Of a DNA stretch of 55,363 nt, positions 8,640 to 18,337 are shown in pieces. The stretch comes from Anaerosalibacter bizertensis (GTDB lineage Bacteria > Bacillota > Clostridia > Tissierellales > Sporanaerobacteraceae). The notes under the pieces are model-generated. The model saw only the letters and a list, made by a program, of their open reading frames with translations. It made no database searches and was not told the origin of the DNA. Both the position numbers and the translations under genes were made by a program. The stretch spans positions 1-55,363 of the forward strand of contig NZ_VULR01000014.1 in assembly GCF_009696605.1 (NCBI RefSeq). Direction: 5' to 3'. Every line of letters starts with the position of its first letter. Within the stretch, counting starts at the first letter, position 1.

Positions 8640-10310
8640 TTAAAATAATCCTTTTATTTCTCCATCTTTAGTTATATCCATATTATTTGCTGCTGGTACT
8701 TTTGGAAGTCCTGGCATAGTCATTACATCTCCTGTTAATGCTACTAAGAACTTAGCTCCTGCTGATATTTTAATCTCTCTTACTGTAATTTTAAATCTAC
8801 TTGGTCTTCCTAGTAAGTCTGGATTATCAGATAAGGAATACTGGGTCTTAGCCATACATATAGGCATTTTATCAAGGCCAAGCTTTTCAATTTGTTTAAT
8901 TTCCTTTAAAGCTTTTTGAGTAAATTCTACTCCATCTGCACCATAAATATCTTTAGCTATTTTTTCTGCCTTTTCCACTATAGTAGAATTTTCATCATAT
9001 AACACTTTAAAGTTTGAAGGGGTACTTTCTACAACTTCAACTACCTTCTTAGCTAGTTCTATTCCACCTTCTCCACCTTTTGCCCATACTTCTGAATGTA
9101 CTACTTCTACTCCTAATTCTTTACATTTATTAAATACAAGTTCTAATTCATTGTCTGTATCTGTTGGGAAATGATTTATAGCTACTACTACTGGAACGCC
9201 ATAGCCTTTTACATTTTCTATATGTTTTTCTAGGTTTTCAAATCCAATTTCTAAAGCTTCTAAATTCTCTTCATTTAATTCTGTTTTTTCAACTCCACCA
9301 TGAAGTTTCAATGCTCTAACAGTAGCAACTATTACTGCTGCATCAGGTTTTAGATCTGCAAATCTACATTTAATATCAAAGAACTTTTCCGCACCTAAAT
9401 CTGCACCAAAACCTGCCTCTGTAATAGTATATTCTGCTAATTTTAGAGACATCTTTGTTGCCAATACACTATTGCAGCCATGGGCAATATTTGCAAAAGG
9501 TCCACCATGAATAAAAGCTGGAGTATTTTCCAATGTTTGAACTAAGTTTGGTTGCAATGCATCTTTAAGAAGCAATGTAAGAGCACCTTCAGCATTTAAA
9601 TCCCTTGCATGTACTGGTTCTCCATTATAATCATAAGCTACTAAGATATTTCCTAATCTTTCTTTTAAATCTTCTAAATCATTTGCTAAACAAAGGATAG
9701 CCATTATTTCAGATGCTACAGTAATATCAAAACTATCTTCTCTTGGTACTCCATTAGACTTTCCACCTAATCCAACAACTATATTCCTAAGAGCTCTGTC
9801 ATTCATATCCAATACCCTTTTCCAAGTAATTCTTCTTGGGTCTATTCCAAGTTCATTTCCTTGATGGATATGATTGTCAAGTAATGCCGAAAGTAAGTTG
9901 TGAGCAGTAGTTATAGCATGAATATCCCCTGTAAAATGTAGGTTAATATCCTCCATAGGTACTACTTGGGCATACCCTCCTCCTGCAGCCCCTCCTTTAA
10001 TTCCAAAACAAGGCCCTAAAGAAGGCTCTCTAAGTGCAGATATAGCAGTTTTGCCAATCTTATTTAACGCCATACTTAAACCAATATTCATTGTAGTCTT
10101 TCCTTCTCCAGCAGGAGTTGGATTTATAGCTGTAACCAAAATCAATTTTCCATCTGGTTGATCTTCTCTTTCTTTAAGTACATCTAATGAAACTTTAGCT
10201 TTGTAATCACCATATAACTCCAAATCCTCTCTGCTAAGTCCTAACTGTTTTGCAATTTCCTCAATAGGTTTCATTTTTGATTCTTGAGCAATCTGAACAT
10301 CAGTCTTCAT
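8640..10310 (-). CDS. fhs: Formate-tetrahydrofolate ligase
   Basis: A 556-residue protein whose length and motifs match formyl-THF synthetase. The P-loop-like TPAGEGKTT is at 65-73, followed by [23 protein letters not shown] and [22 protein letters not shown]. It condenses formate, ATP and THF to 10-formyl-THF, feeding purine ring synthesis (purN, purH downstream steps) and, in acetogens, the methyl branch of CO2 fixation. An upstream in-frame GTG at 10325 would add five residues but lies on the GAGGGGG ribosome binding site, so the ATG at 10310 is chosen. It has its own promoter at 10446-10473. Confidence 0.97.
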   Translation of the reverse strand: MKTDVQIAQESKMKPIEEIAKQLGLSREDLELYGDYKAKVSLDVLKEREDQPDGKLILVTAINPTPAGEGKTTMNIGLSMALNKIGKTAISALREPSLGPCFGIKGGAAGGGYAQVVPMEDINLHFTGDIHAITTAHNLLSALLDNHIHQGNELGIDPRRITWKRVLDMNDRALRNIVVGLGGKSNGVPREDSFDITVASEIMAILCLANDLEDLKERLGNILVAYDYNGEPVHARDLNAEGALTLLLKDALQPNLVQTLENTPAFIHGGPFANIAHGCNSVLATKMSLKLAEYTITEAGFGADLGAEKFFDIKCRFADLKPDAAVIVATVRALKLHGGVEKTELNEENLEALEIGFENLEKHIENVKGYGVPVVVAINHFPTDTDNELELVFNKCKELGVEVVHSEVWAKGGEGGIELAKKVVEVVESTPSNFKVLYDENSTIVEKAEKIAKDIYGADGVEFTQKALKEIKQIEKLGLDKMPICMAKTQYSLSDNPDLLGRPSRFKITVREIKISAGAKFLVALTGDVMTMPGLPKVPAANNMDITKDGEIKGLF

Positions 10311-10445
10311 AGCTTTCCCCCTCACTTAATTTTATCCATGATTTCTGGATAATTTATTAAATATTCTAAAATTATAAAATCTACTAGCTATAAAAGTACA
10401 TACCCTTCCTTATTCAAAACTAATACCCTATTAAATCCTAATTAC

Positions 10446-10473
10446 ACTATAAATAGAATGTTTCTATTGTCAA
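10446..10473 (-). promoter_or_regulatory. Sigma-A promoter for fhs
   Basis: Read leftward: -35 TTGACA (10468-10473), a 16-base spacer, then -10 TATAGT (10446-10451), about 135 bases before the fhs start. No riboswitch-like motif was recognised in the leader. Confidence 0.6.
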
Positions 10474-10546
10474 ATACCATTATACCAAATTTTTCTTAAA
10501 ATGAAAATTTAAAGTATTCTATATATTTTAACCTTGGAAATAAATA

Positions 10547-10571
10547 CCTGCTATATATAATATATAGCAGG
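10547..10571 (-). terminator. Terminator at the end of the purine operon
   Basis: Hairpin CCTGCTATATA with its complement around three bases, followed leftward by TATTTATTTCC, 33 bases beyond the pbuG stop. T-run is moderate. It separates the purine operon from fhs, which has its own promoter. Confidence 0.7.
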
Positions 10572-10603
10572 CTCTTTAATTTTAAAACTATTTATTGTTA
10601 TTT

Positions 10604-11896
10604 TTATATCATAAATCTAATTATAAACAAAATACTTAATATATACATTACTAAAGATACTTCTTTCCCTTTACCTGTAAGTAATTTTAAAACTACATAA
10701 GATAACATTCCAAATACTATTCCTTCAGCAATACTATATGCTAAAGGCATCATAATAATTGTTAAGAATGCTGGTATAGCTTCTGTAAAATCATCTAAAT
10801 CTATTTCTTTAATTGGACTCATCATGAAAAGTCCTACTAATATAAGTGCTGGTCCTGTAGCTGATGATGGTACCATTGTAAATAATGGTGCAAATAATAA
10901 TGAAAGAGCAAACATGCCTGCAGTGGATAGAGCTGTAAGACCAGTTCTTCCTCCTTCAGCTACTCCTGAAGCACTTTCAACAAATGTTGTTACAGTACTA
11001 GTTCCTAGACATGCTCCACCTATTGTACCTACAGCATCTGCAAGCAATGCTTTACTAACCCTTGGAAGTTTTCCTTCTTCATCTAACATATTTGCTTTAG
11101 AAGCTACACCTGTTAATGTTCCTATAGTATCAAATATATCTACAAATAAGAAAGTAAATACTACTATTATCATATCTTTAGTAAAAATATTATGCCATTC
11201 AAATTGGAAAGCAACCTTACTTAAAGATGGTGGTAAACTTATTATTTTTCCGCCTTCTGGCAAAATTGTAACTCCCATAGGTATACCTATAACAGTAGTT
11301 GCTATAATTCCTATAAGTAATGCACCTTTCACATTTTTAGCTAATAAAACACCTGTTATTATAAGTCCAATCAGTGCTAATAGTGCTTCTGGTTCGTTTA
11401 TAGCTCCTAGAGCAAGGGGTACTCCTTCTCCTTGAACTACTATTCCTGCTGAATTAAGTCCTATAAAAGCTATAAATAATCCAATACCTACTGAAACAGC
11501 TTTTTTTAGATTTATAGGTATAGCATCAAAAATAGCTTCTCTCGCTTTAACAAAGGACAATAGTATGAAAATAATACCTTCTATAAATACTGCTGTTAAT
11601 GCAAACTGCCATGAATATCCCATTTCTAATACAACTGTATAGGCAAAGAAAGCATTAAGACCCATACCTGGTGCCAATGCAAAAGGATATTTTGCATAAA
11701 GAGCCATTATTAATGTAGCTATAACTGCAGATAGTGCTGTAGCTGTAAATACTCCTCCTTTATCCATTCCAGTTTCTGAAAGAATCAAAGGATTTACTGC
11801 TAAAATATAAGCCATAGTCATAAATGTAGTAATTCCTGCCAATATTTCTGTTTTTACATCAGTATTATGTTCCTTTAGTTTAAAAAAGTTTTCCAT
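10604..11896 (-). CDS. pbuG: NCS2/AzgA-type purine permease (guanine/hypoxanthine uptake)
   Basis: A 430-residue protein with about 12-13 membrane spans. It has the AzgA-type signatures GITTFMTMAYILAVNPLILS (21-40), PGMGLNAFFAYTVV (76-89) and DIFDTIGTLTGVASKA near residue 265. This branch imports guanine and hypoxanthine with protons. It is the last gene of the purine operon, 28 bases after purD with no terminator between, so import and de novo synthesis share one guanine- and PRPP-sensing leader. Exact base preference (guanine/hypoxanthine versus adenine) is inferred. Confidence 0.88.
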   Translation of the reverse strand: MENFFKLKEHNTDVKTEILAGITTFMTMAYILAVNPLILSETGMDKGGVFTATALSAVIATLIMALYAKYPFALAPGMGLNAFFAYTVVLEMGYSWQFALTAVFIEGIIFILLSFVKAREAIFDAIPINLKKAVSVGIGLFIAFIGLNSAGIVVQGEGVPLALGAINEPEALLALIGLIITGVLLAKNVKGALLIGIIATTVIGIPMGVTILPEGGKIISLPPSLSKVAFQFEWHNIFTKDMIIVVFTFLFVDIFDTIGTLTGVASKANMLDEEGKLPRVSKALLADAVGTIGGACLGTSTVTTFVESASGVAEGGRTGLTALSTAGMFALSLLFAPLFTMVPSSATGPALILVGLFMMSPIKEIDLDDFTEAIPAFLTIIMMPLAYSIAEGIVFGMLSYVVLKLLTGKGKEVSLVMYILSILFIIRFMI

Positions 11897-11924
11897 GATT
11901 CTCCTCCTTCGTTTAACTTTTACT

Positions 11925-13178
11925 TTATATTATTCCAATATCTTTCCTATAGCAAAGACCATCAAATTTTATTTTGTCTATATTTTTATAAACCTTCTCT
12001 CTAGCCTCTTTAAGAGTATCTCCTAAAGCTGTTACAGATAAAACCCTTCCTCCATTAGTTAATAGCTTCCCATCTTCCATTTTTGTTCCATTATGAAAAA
12101 GTATTATATCCTTGTCTAACTCTTCAGTTCCTGTTATTTCTTTCCCTTTTTCATATTCCACTGGATATCCTTTAGATGTCAAAACTACTGTAACACATTT
12201 TTTATCTGTCCATTTTAAATCTTCTTCTTTCAAACTTCCATCCATAGTCTTTTCAAATATATCTACAATATCATTTTCTAATCTAGGTAAAACTACTTCT
12301 GTTTCTGGATCCCCAAATCTGACATTGAACTCTAACACCTTAGGTCCATCTGCTGTCAACATAAGTCCTATAAATAAAATACCTCTAAAATCTATATCCT
12401 CATTTTTAAATCCAATTTTTATATTTTTTAATATACTTTTCTCTATTTCTTCCTTCAACTTATCAGTCATTACTGGATTAGGTGAAAAACAACCTACTCC
12501 ACCAGTATTTGGCCCTTTATCTCCTTCAAATATCTTCTTATAATCCCTTGCACTTTCCATAGGAATTATATTTTCATTGGACACAAAACAAAGCAAGGAA
12601 GTTTCTGTTCCTTCTAAAAATTCTTCTATTAAAATTTCTTCTCCTGATAAGCCAAATTTCTTATCTACCATTATATCTTCAATGGCCTTGATTCCTTCTT
12701 CCTTAGTCTTGCATATAATAACACCTTTGCCTGCACAAAGGCCATCTGCTTTTATAACTATTGGGTAGTTTAGACTATCTAAAAAGCTAATTGCAGCTTT
12801 TGCTTCTTTAAAAACCTTATACTTTCCTGTTGGAATATTGTATTTTTCCATAAACCCTTTAGATATTATCTTGCTTCCTTCTAAAATTGCACCTTTCTTG
12901 TTAGGTCCAAATATCTTAAGACCTTTTTCATTAAATCTATCTACTATTCCATTAACTAAAGGATCTTCTGGACCTACAACAGTTAAATCTATATCTTTAT
13001 TTATTGCAAAATCCAATAAAAGATCTATATCCTTTGGATTTATATTCACATTTTCAGCTACCTGAAGAGTTCCACCATTACCTGGTGCACAATATATCTT
13101 TGATACCCTCTTGCTTTCAGATAGCTTGTGACACAATGCATGCTCTCTTCCTCCACTGCCTATAACTAAAACTTTCAT
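11925..13178 (-). CDS. purD: Phosphoribosylamine-glycine ligase
   Basis: A 417-residue ATP-grasp enzyme. It begins with the typical VLVIGSGGREHALCHKLS and carries PGNGG, VGPEDPLVNGIVD, the ATP-grasp lysine segment YPIVIKADGLCAGKGVI and the metal-binding LEFNVRFGDPE. It makes glycinamide ribonucleotide from phosphoribosylamine, glycine and ATP, the second step of purine synthesis. Normal length. ATG preceded by AAAGGAAGGGA; 28 bases after purH. Confidence 0.97.
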   Translation of the reverse strand: MKVLVIGSGGREHALCHKLSESKRVSKIYCAPGNGGTLQVAENVNINPKDIDLLLDFAINKDIDLTVVGPEDPLVNGIVDRFNEKGLKIFGPNKKGAILEGSKIISKGFMEKYNIPTGKYKVFKEAKAAISFLDSLNYPIVIKADGLCAGKGVIICKTKEEGIKAIEDIMVDKKFGLSGEEILIEEFLEGTETSLLCFVSNENIIPMESARDYKKIFEGDKGPNTGGVGCFSPNPVMTDKLKEEIEKSILKNIKIGFKNEDIDFRGILFIGLMLTADGPKVLEFNVRFGDPETEVVLPRLENDIVDIFEKTMDGSLKEEDLKWTDKKCVTVVLTSKGYPVEYEKGKEITGTEELDKDIILFHNGTKMEDGKLLTNGGRVLSVTALGDTLKEAREKVYKNIDKIKFDGLCYRKDIGII

Positions 13179-13206
13179 ATCTATCCCTTCCTTTTAAATG
13201 GAATAA

Positions 13207-14739
13207 TCAGTGTTTAAAATGTCTCATATGTGTAAATACCATAGCCATATTGTTTTCATCTGCTGCCTTAATAGATTCTTCATCTCTAATAGAGCCACCT
13301 GGTTGAATAACTGCTGTAACTCCTGCCTTAGCCAACGCTTCAACAGAGTCTCCAAATGGGAAGAATCCATCAGAAGCTAGTACACTTCCCTTTACTTTTT
13401 CTCCACTATGTTCTATAGCCTGTTCTACAGCCCATATCCTATTTGTCTGGCCCATTCCAATACCTATTGTTCCTTTATCTTTTACAAGAACAACTGAATT
13501 ACTCTTTACATTCTTAACTGCTTTCCATGCAAACATTAGCTCTTCTAACTCTTCTTCTGTAGGTTTTCTCTTAGTTACAACTTCCAAATCCTCTTTTAAA
13601 AGGACTGTATCCCTTTCTTGTACTAAGATACCTCCTAAAACCTTTTTAACATCATAGGATTTATAATCATTTTTCATAATATCTTTTAATTCTAAAAGTC
13701 TAATATTCTTCTTAGACTTTAATATTTCTAATGCATTTTCTGTATAAGATGGTGCTACTACTACTTCAATAAAAATACTATTTATCATTTCTGCTACTTC
13801 TTCATCTACTTCTCTATTTGCTGCTATTATACCGCCAAAGATAGATACTTTATCTGATTCATAAGCTTTTTTATATGCTTCTAAAAGATTTTCTCCACTT
13901 CCTATACCACAAGGATTAGCATGTTTTACTGCTACTACTGTTGGCTCTTCAAATTCTTTAAGTATTTCTAATGCTCCATTTGTATCATTTATGTTATTAA
14001 AAGATAGTTCTTTTCCATGTAATTGAGTAGCCCCTGTAAGGGTTCCTCTATTATCCCCTACTTCCCTATAAAATGCTGCTTTTTGGTGAGGATTTTCTCC
14101 ATATCTTAGACCAACTTTTTCTTCAAAAGTTAAAGTAATAGTATCTGGAAAATCTATATTATCTTTTTCATTAAAATAATTAGCTATAAGGCTGTCATAA
14201 TTACTTGTATATTGGAATACCTTCCTTGCAAGACTTCCTCTAGTTTCTAAACTGGTTTCCCCATTTTCTCTTAATTCATCTATTACCTTTTCGTAGTCCT
14301 TTGGATCTACTATAACTGTTACATATTTATAGTTTTTTGCTGCTGCCCTAATCATTGAAGGACCGCCAATATCAATATTTTCAATTACTTCCTCATGGGT
14401 TACTCCTTCTTTTAGTACAGTTTGTTTAAATGGATATAGATTGTTTACTACTAAATCTATTGGCTTCATATCTAGTTTTTCCAATGTTTTCACATGTTCT
14501 TCATTTTCTCTTATATAAAGAAGTCCACCATGAATATTAGGATGAAGAGTTTTAACCCTTCCATCAAAAGCTTCTGGAAATCCTGTTATATTTGAAATAT
14601 CTATTACTTCCAATCCTGCCTCTTTTAAAGTTTTTTTAGTTCCACCTGTAGATATTATTTCCCATCCTAAATCTACTAATTCCTTTGCAAAATCTACAAT
14701 TCCAGTTTTGTCCCAAACACTAATAAGTGCCCTTTTCAT
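13207..14739 (-). CDS. purH: Bifunctional AICAR transformylase / IMP cyclohydrolase
   Basis: A 510-residue protein. The N-terminal IMP cyclohydrolase (MGS-fold) domain covers about 1-190 with [22 protein letters not shown] and the [17 protein letters not shown] loop. The C-terminal AICAR transformylase domain has [14 protein letters not shown] and [10 protein letters not shown], containing the catalytic Lys-His pair. It carries out the last two steps to IMP using 10-formyl-THF, the product of the fhs gene downstream. ATG with GAGGTGATAAT site four bases after purN. Confidence 0.97.
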   Translation of the reverse strand: MKRALISVWDKTGIVDFAKELVDLGWEIISTGGTKKTLKEAGLEVIDISNITGFPEAFDGRVKTLHPNIHGGLLYIRENEEHVKTLEKLDMKPIDLVVNNLYPFKQTVLKEGVTHEEVIENIDIGGPSMIRAAAKNYKYVTVIVDPKDYEKVIDELRENGETSLETRGSLARKVFQYTSNYDSLIANYFNEKDNIDFPDTITLTFEEKVGLRYGENPHQKAAFYREVGDNRGTLTGATQLHGKELSFNNINDTNGALEILKEFEEPTVVAVKHANPCGIGSGENLLEAYKKAYESDKVSIFGGIIAANREVDEEVAEMINSIFIEVVVAPSYTENALEILKSKKNIRLLELKDIMKNDYKSYDVKKVLGGILVQERDTVLLKEDLEVVTKRKPTEEELEELMFAWKAVKNVKSNSVVLVKDKGTIGIGMGQTNRIWAVEQAIEHSGEKVKGSVLASDGFFPFGDSVEALAKAGVTAVIQPGGSIRDEESIKAADENNMAMVFTHMRHFKH

Positions 14740-14743
14740 ATTA

Positions 14744-15370
14744 TCACCTCAATATAGTTACTTTTCTATCTTCTAATTTTATCTTCCTATCACAAAACAA
14801 CTTTACAGCTTCAGCCAATATTTCATGTTCTACCTTTAAAACTCTATCTTTCAATGTTTCCACTGTATCCTGTTCTTTTACTTCTACCGTTCTTTGAAGT
14901 ATTATAGGTCCTGTATCCGTTCCTTCATCAACAAAATGGACCGTTGCTCCAGTTACTTTCACTCCGTATCTTAAAACTTCTTTATGAACTTTCTCCCCAT
15001 AATAGCCTTTCCCGCAAAAGCTAGGTATTAATGATGGATGGATATTTATTATTCTTCCACTATATTCTCTTACGAATTCTTTAGATAAAACCCTTAAATA
15101 TCCAGCCAATACTACTAAATCAATTTCCCTATTTTTAAATGTTTCAATAACTTTCCTATTATACTCTTCCTCTGAACCAAAGCTTTTTCTATCTATATAT
15201 AAAGCTTCAATTCCTTCTTTTTCTGCCCTTTTTAAGCCATATGCATCTTTTTTATTGGACATAACCAATTTTATTTCCCCATTTATATATCCACTTTTTA
15301 TACCATCTATTAGACATTGAAGATTGGTGCCGCCGCCAGATATCAAAACTCCAATTTTTATTGGTGACAT
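14744..15370 (-). CDS. purN: Phosphoribosylglycinamide formyltransferase
   Basis: A 208-residue formyltransferase. It has [13 protein letters not shown] (9-21), the active-site segment [11 protein letters not shown] (Asn-His near 108-110) and the catalytic Asp in [16 protein letters not shown] (near 146). It transfers a formyl group from 10-formyl-THF to GAR. Its start overlaps the end of purM by 13 bases, with a GAAAGGG site inside purM, so translation is coupled. Confidence 0.96.
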   Translation of the reverse strand: MSPIKIGVLISGGGTNLQCLIDGIKSGYINGEIKLVMSNKKDAYGLKRAEKEGIEALYIDRKSFGSEEEYNRKVIETFKNREIDLVVLAGYLRVLSKEFVREYSGRIINIHPSLIPSFCGKGYYGEKVHKEVLRYGVKVTGATVHFVDEGTDTGPIILQRTVEVKEQDTVETLKDRVLKVEHEILAEAVKLFCDRKIKLEDRKVTILR

Positions 15371-16392
15371 AGTATTACCCTTTCTTCTCCACTTTTTATT
15401 TCTCCAAGAAGAACCCCTTTTTCACCTTTTTCATTTAAAAATGATAGTACATCATCTATTTCATCTTTTCCTACAACGAAAACAATTCCTATACCCATAT
15501 TAAATGTGCTATACATCTCATCTGTATCTATGTCTCCATATTCTTGAATTAAATCAAATATATATGGTCTTTCAATATCTTTAGTATTTATAACTGCAGT
15601 AAGTCCTTCAGGAAGCATTCTTGGAATATTTTCATAGAATCCACCACCAGTAATATGGCTAATTCCCTTAAGATTAAAGTTTTCTATTAGATCATATAGT
15701 GGATTTGTATATATTCTAGTAGGTTTTAAAAGTGCTTCTCCCAATGTAGATTTAAGTTCAGGAATATATTTATCAGCATCTAATTTAGCCTTATCAAAGA
15801 ATATTTTCCTAACTAAAGAATAGCCATTGCTATGAACCCCACTTGATGGAAGACCTACAACTAAATCCCCTTCTTCAATAGCTGAGCCATCTATTATCTT
15901 GTCTTTATCTACTATACCTACACCAAAACCTGCCATATCATATTCTCCGTCTTGATAAAACCCTGGCATTTCTGCTGTTTCTCCTCCTATTAAAGCACAA
16001 CCACCTTTTATACAACCATTGGCTACTCCTTCAACTATCTTAGCCATTTTTTCTGGTTCAAGCTTTCCTGTAGCTATATAATCAAGGAAAAATAATGGTT
16101 TTGCTCCTTGACATAGAATGTCATTTACACACATAGCCACACAATCTTCCCCTACAGTATCATGTTTGTCCATCATAAATGCAATTTTCAACTTAGTTCC
16201 TACTCCATCTGTTCCAGATACCAATACAGGTTCATTATATTTTTCCTTATCTAGAGCAAATAATCCACTAAAACCACCTACATTTGAAAGTACTCCTTCT
16301 GTGTAGGTCTTATTTATAAAGTTTTTTATAAGTTGTACTTCTTTGTATCCAGCCTCTTTATTGACTCCAGCTTCTTTATAAGTTAGTTTCAT
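15358..16392 (-). CDS. purM: Phosphoribosylformylglycinamidine cyclo-ligase (AIR synthetase)
   Basis: A 344-residue AIRS-family enzyme. It has TYKEAGVNKEAG, VSGTDGVGTKLKIAF (the ATP/metal loop), MCVNDILCQGAKPLFFLDY, IGGETAEMPGFY and GISHITGGGFYENIPR. It closes the imidazole ring to form AIR. Good AAAGGAGAAAG site; 15 bases after purF. Confidence 0.97.
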   Translation of the reverse strand: MKLTYKEAGVNKEAGYKEVQLIKNFINKTYTEGVLSNVGGFSGLFALDKEKYNEPVLVSGTDGVGTKLKIAFMMDKHDTVGEDCVAMCVNDILCQGAKPLFFLDYIATGKLEPEKMAKIVEGVANGCIKGGCALIGGETAEMPGFYQDGEYDMAGFGVGIVDKDKIIDGSAIEEGDLVVGLPSSGVHSNGYSLVRKIFFDKAKLDADKYIPELKSTLGEALLKPTRIYTNPLYDLIENFNLKGISHITGGGFYENIPRMLPEGLTAVINTKDIERPYIFDLIQEYGDIDTDEMYSTFNMGIGIVFVVGKDEIDDVLSFLNEKGEKGVLLGEIKSGEERVILCHQ

Positions 16393-16406
16393 ATCTTTCT
16401 CCTTTC

Positions 16407-17759
16407 TTATATATCTTCAATATCCATAGGATAGTTCTCATCAAAACAACCTGTGCAAAACACATCTTCTCCTCCTGCCCCATCTATAAGGCCTTGTAAA
16501 GATAGGTAGTTAAGAGAATCTGCTCCTATTATTTTTCTTATTTCTTCTATAGATTTATCAGAAGCAATTAAATTTTTCCTTTTAGTAGTATCCAATCCAA
16601 AGTAACAAGGGTATATTACAGGAGGGGAACTTATTCTAACATGGACCTCTTTTGCTCCTGCCTTCTTAAGCATTGTTACTATTGATCTCATTGTAGTACC
16701 TCTAACTATAGAGTCATCTACAAGTACTACTTTCTTCCCTTCTACATTTTCTTCTAATACATTTAGCTTTATCCTTACTCCTTGTTCCCTTAGTTCCTGA
16801 GTTGGCTTTATAAAAGTTCTTCCTACATATCTGTTTTTTATTAACCCTTCATCATAAGGTATACCTGAAGCCTCTGCATATCCTATAGCTGCAACCGTTC
16901 CTGAATCTGGAGCTGAAATAACTATATCTCCATCTGCCGGACATTCCTTAGCAAGTATTTGACCTGCCTTTCTTCTAGCTAAATAAATAGTTTTTCCATC
17001 TATCTTGCTATCTGGTCTAGCCATATATATAAGTTCAAATATACAAAGTTTTTTATTGTACTCTTTACCAGACTTTATACTTTTTAGCTCTCCATCACTT
17101 ATAACTACCATTTCTCCTGGTTCTACATCTCTTATATAAGTAGCTCCTATAGTATCAAAAGCACAAGTTTCAGAAGATAGTATATAGTTATCTCCAAGTT
17201 TCCCTATAGATAGTGGCTTAATTCCATAAGGATCTCTCACTCCAATAAGTCTATCCAATGTCATAAGTACTAGTGAATAAGAACCTTTAACCATTTTCAA
17301 AGATTTTTGTATGGCCATTTCTATATCATCTTTGTGAAACCTAGCTATTAGATTTGCTATTACTTCCGTATCTGTATTTGTTGAAAATATAACTCCATCA
17401 TCTTCTAACTTTTCTCTTAACTGTCTAGAATTTATTAAATTACCATCATTGGCTAGGGCTAGTGCACCTTTTTTGTATCCAACTACTAATGGCTGAGCAC
17501 TTAATGAAATTTCTTCTTCCCCATTATCTTTCGATTCCACATGACCTATGCCTATATTACCTCTAAATCTACTTAATGTTTCTTTTGGAAAAACTTCATG
17601 GACTAGTCCTGCATCTTTAAAATAATCTATAAATCCATTTTTATTTACTGCGATTCCAGCACTTTCTTGTCCTCTATGTTGTAGTGCATACATTCCATAG
17701 TATAGTATTTTGGAAATATCTTTGTTTTCCTTATCATATATTCCAATAATTCCGCACAA
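16407..17759 (-). CDS. purF: Amidophosphoribosyltransferase
   Basis: About 450 residues. The N-terminal Ntn glutaminase domain is MCGIIGIYD, and the C-terminal PRTase domain has KKVVLVDDSIVRGTT and SAPDSGTVAAIGYA. Cysteines in the C-terminal region (SPPVIYPCYFG and DVFCTGCF) fit the Fe-S type of PurF. It commits PRPP to purine synthesis. An upstream in-frame GTG at 17768 is possible, but the catalytic Cys must follow the first Met. The TTG at 17757-17759, seven bases after GGGTGG, gives exactly Met-Cys-Gly, so I take it as the start. Confidence 0.95.
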   Translation of the reverse strand: MCGIIGIYDKENKDISKILYYGMYALQHRGQESAGIAVNKNGFIDYFKDAGLVHEVFPKETLSRFRGNIGIGHVESKDNGEEEISLSAQPLVVGYKKGALALANDGNLINSRQLREKLEDDGVIFSTNTDTEVIANLIARFHKDDIEMAIQKSLKMVKGSYSLVLMTLDRLIGVRDPYGIKPLSIGKLGDNYILSSETCAFDTIGATYIRDVEPGEMVVISDGELKSIKSGKEYNKKLCIFELIYMARPDSKIDGKTIYLARRKAGQILAKECPADGDIVISAPDSGTVAAIGYAEASGIPYDEGLIKNRYVGRTFIKPTQELREQGVRIKLNVLEENVEGKKVVLVDDSIVRGTTMRSIVTMLKKAGAKEVHVRISSPPVIYPCYFGLDTTKRKNLIASDKSIEEIRKIIGADSLNYLSLQGLIDGAGGEDVFCTGCFDENYPMDIEDI

Positions 17760-17779
17760 ATTGACCACCCTTTCAGGCC

Positions 17780-18268
17780 TTAGTTAAGTTTATTTACTAC
17801 CTCTTTATCCATTTCACTAACTTCCCTAGCCATTTGTTCTTTATATTCCTTAAGCTTTTCTTTCAATCCATCATATTTTATTGACAACATCTGTACTGCT
17901 AAAATACCTGCATTTTCTGCTCCATTAATAGCTACTGTAGCTACTGGTACACCTTTTGGCATCTGCACTACAGAAAGCAAAGAGTCCAATCCATCCATAG
18001 TAGATGATTTAATAGGTAAACCTATTACAGGTAAAGTACTAACCCCTGCTAAAACTCCTGCTAAATGGGCTGCCTTTCCTGCAGCAGCAATAATCACTTC
18101 TATACCATTTTTATCTGCATTTTTTGCAAACTCTATAGCTTCAAAAGGAGTCCTATGGGCTGATATAACCCTTACTTCAGACCCTACTTGAAAATCATCT
18201 AAAACCTTAACTGTCTTTTTCACTATATCTATATCAGATATACTTCCCATAACAACAGCAACTTTCAC
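17780..18268 (-). CDS. purE: N5-carboxyaminoimidazole ribonucleotide mutase
   Basis: A 162-residue PurE. MGSISDIDIV (7-16), SAHRTPFEAIEF (about 40) and AAAGKAAHLAGVLAG follow the class I pattern; class II enzymes have SAHKT and a different loop. Class I PurE normally works on N5-CAIR made by PurK, yet no purK is next to it. Either purK is elsewhere or AIR is carboxylated without it at high CO2. GTG start with AGGGGGG site. Confidence 0.95.
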   Translation of the reverse strand: MKVAVVMGSISDIDIVKKTVKVLDDFQVGSEVRVISAHRTPFEAIEFAKNADKNGIEVIIAAAGKAAHLAGVLAGVSTLPVIGLPIKSSTMDGLDSLLSVVQMPKGVPVATVAINGAENAGILAVQMLSIKYDGLKEKLKEYKEQMAREVSEMDKEVVNKLN

Positions 18269-18298
18269 AATTATCCCCCCTAAAGTTTGTTATTTGTA

Positions 18299-18337
18299 AT
18301 ATTTTAGATAATTGGCTAAGCCAATTATCTAAAATAT
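18299..18337 (-). repeat. Long perfect hairpin between purL and purE
   Basis: Arms ATATTTTAGATAATTGGCT and its exact complement meet around a single central base and span the purL stop codon at 18325. There is no T-run on the transcribed side, so it is unlikely to be a strong terminator. It may stabilise or process the long pur mRNA between the first and second cistron. Confidence 0.75.

Noticed and set aside
8640-10325. GTG at 10325 as the fhs start
   Set aside because: This codon lies on the GAGGGGG ribosome binding sequence that serves the ATG at 10310.
10824-11435. Long open frame on the + strand opposite pbuG (203 codons)
   Set aside because: It is antisense to a clear 13-span permease with correct motifs, has no ribosome binding site and its translation has no recognisable pattern.
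12112-12543. Open frame of 143 codons opposite purD
   Set aside because: Lies wholly within purD, whose reading frame is unambiguous; it is a shadow frame due to codon bias.
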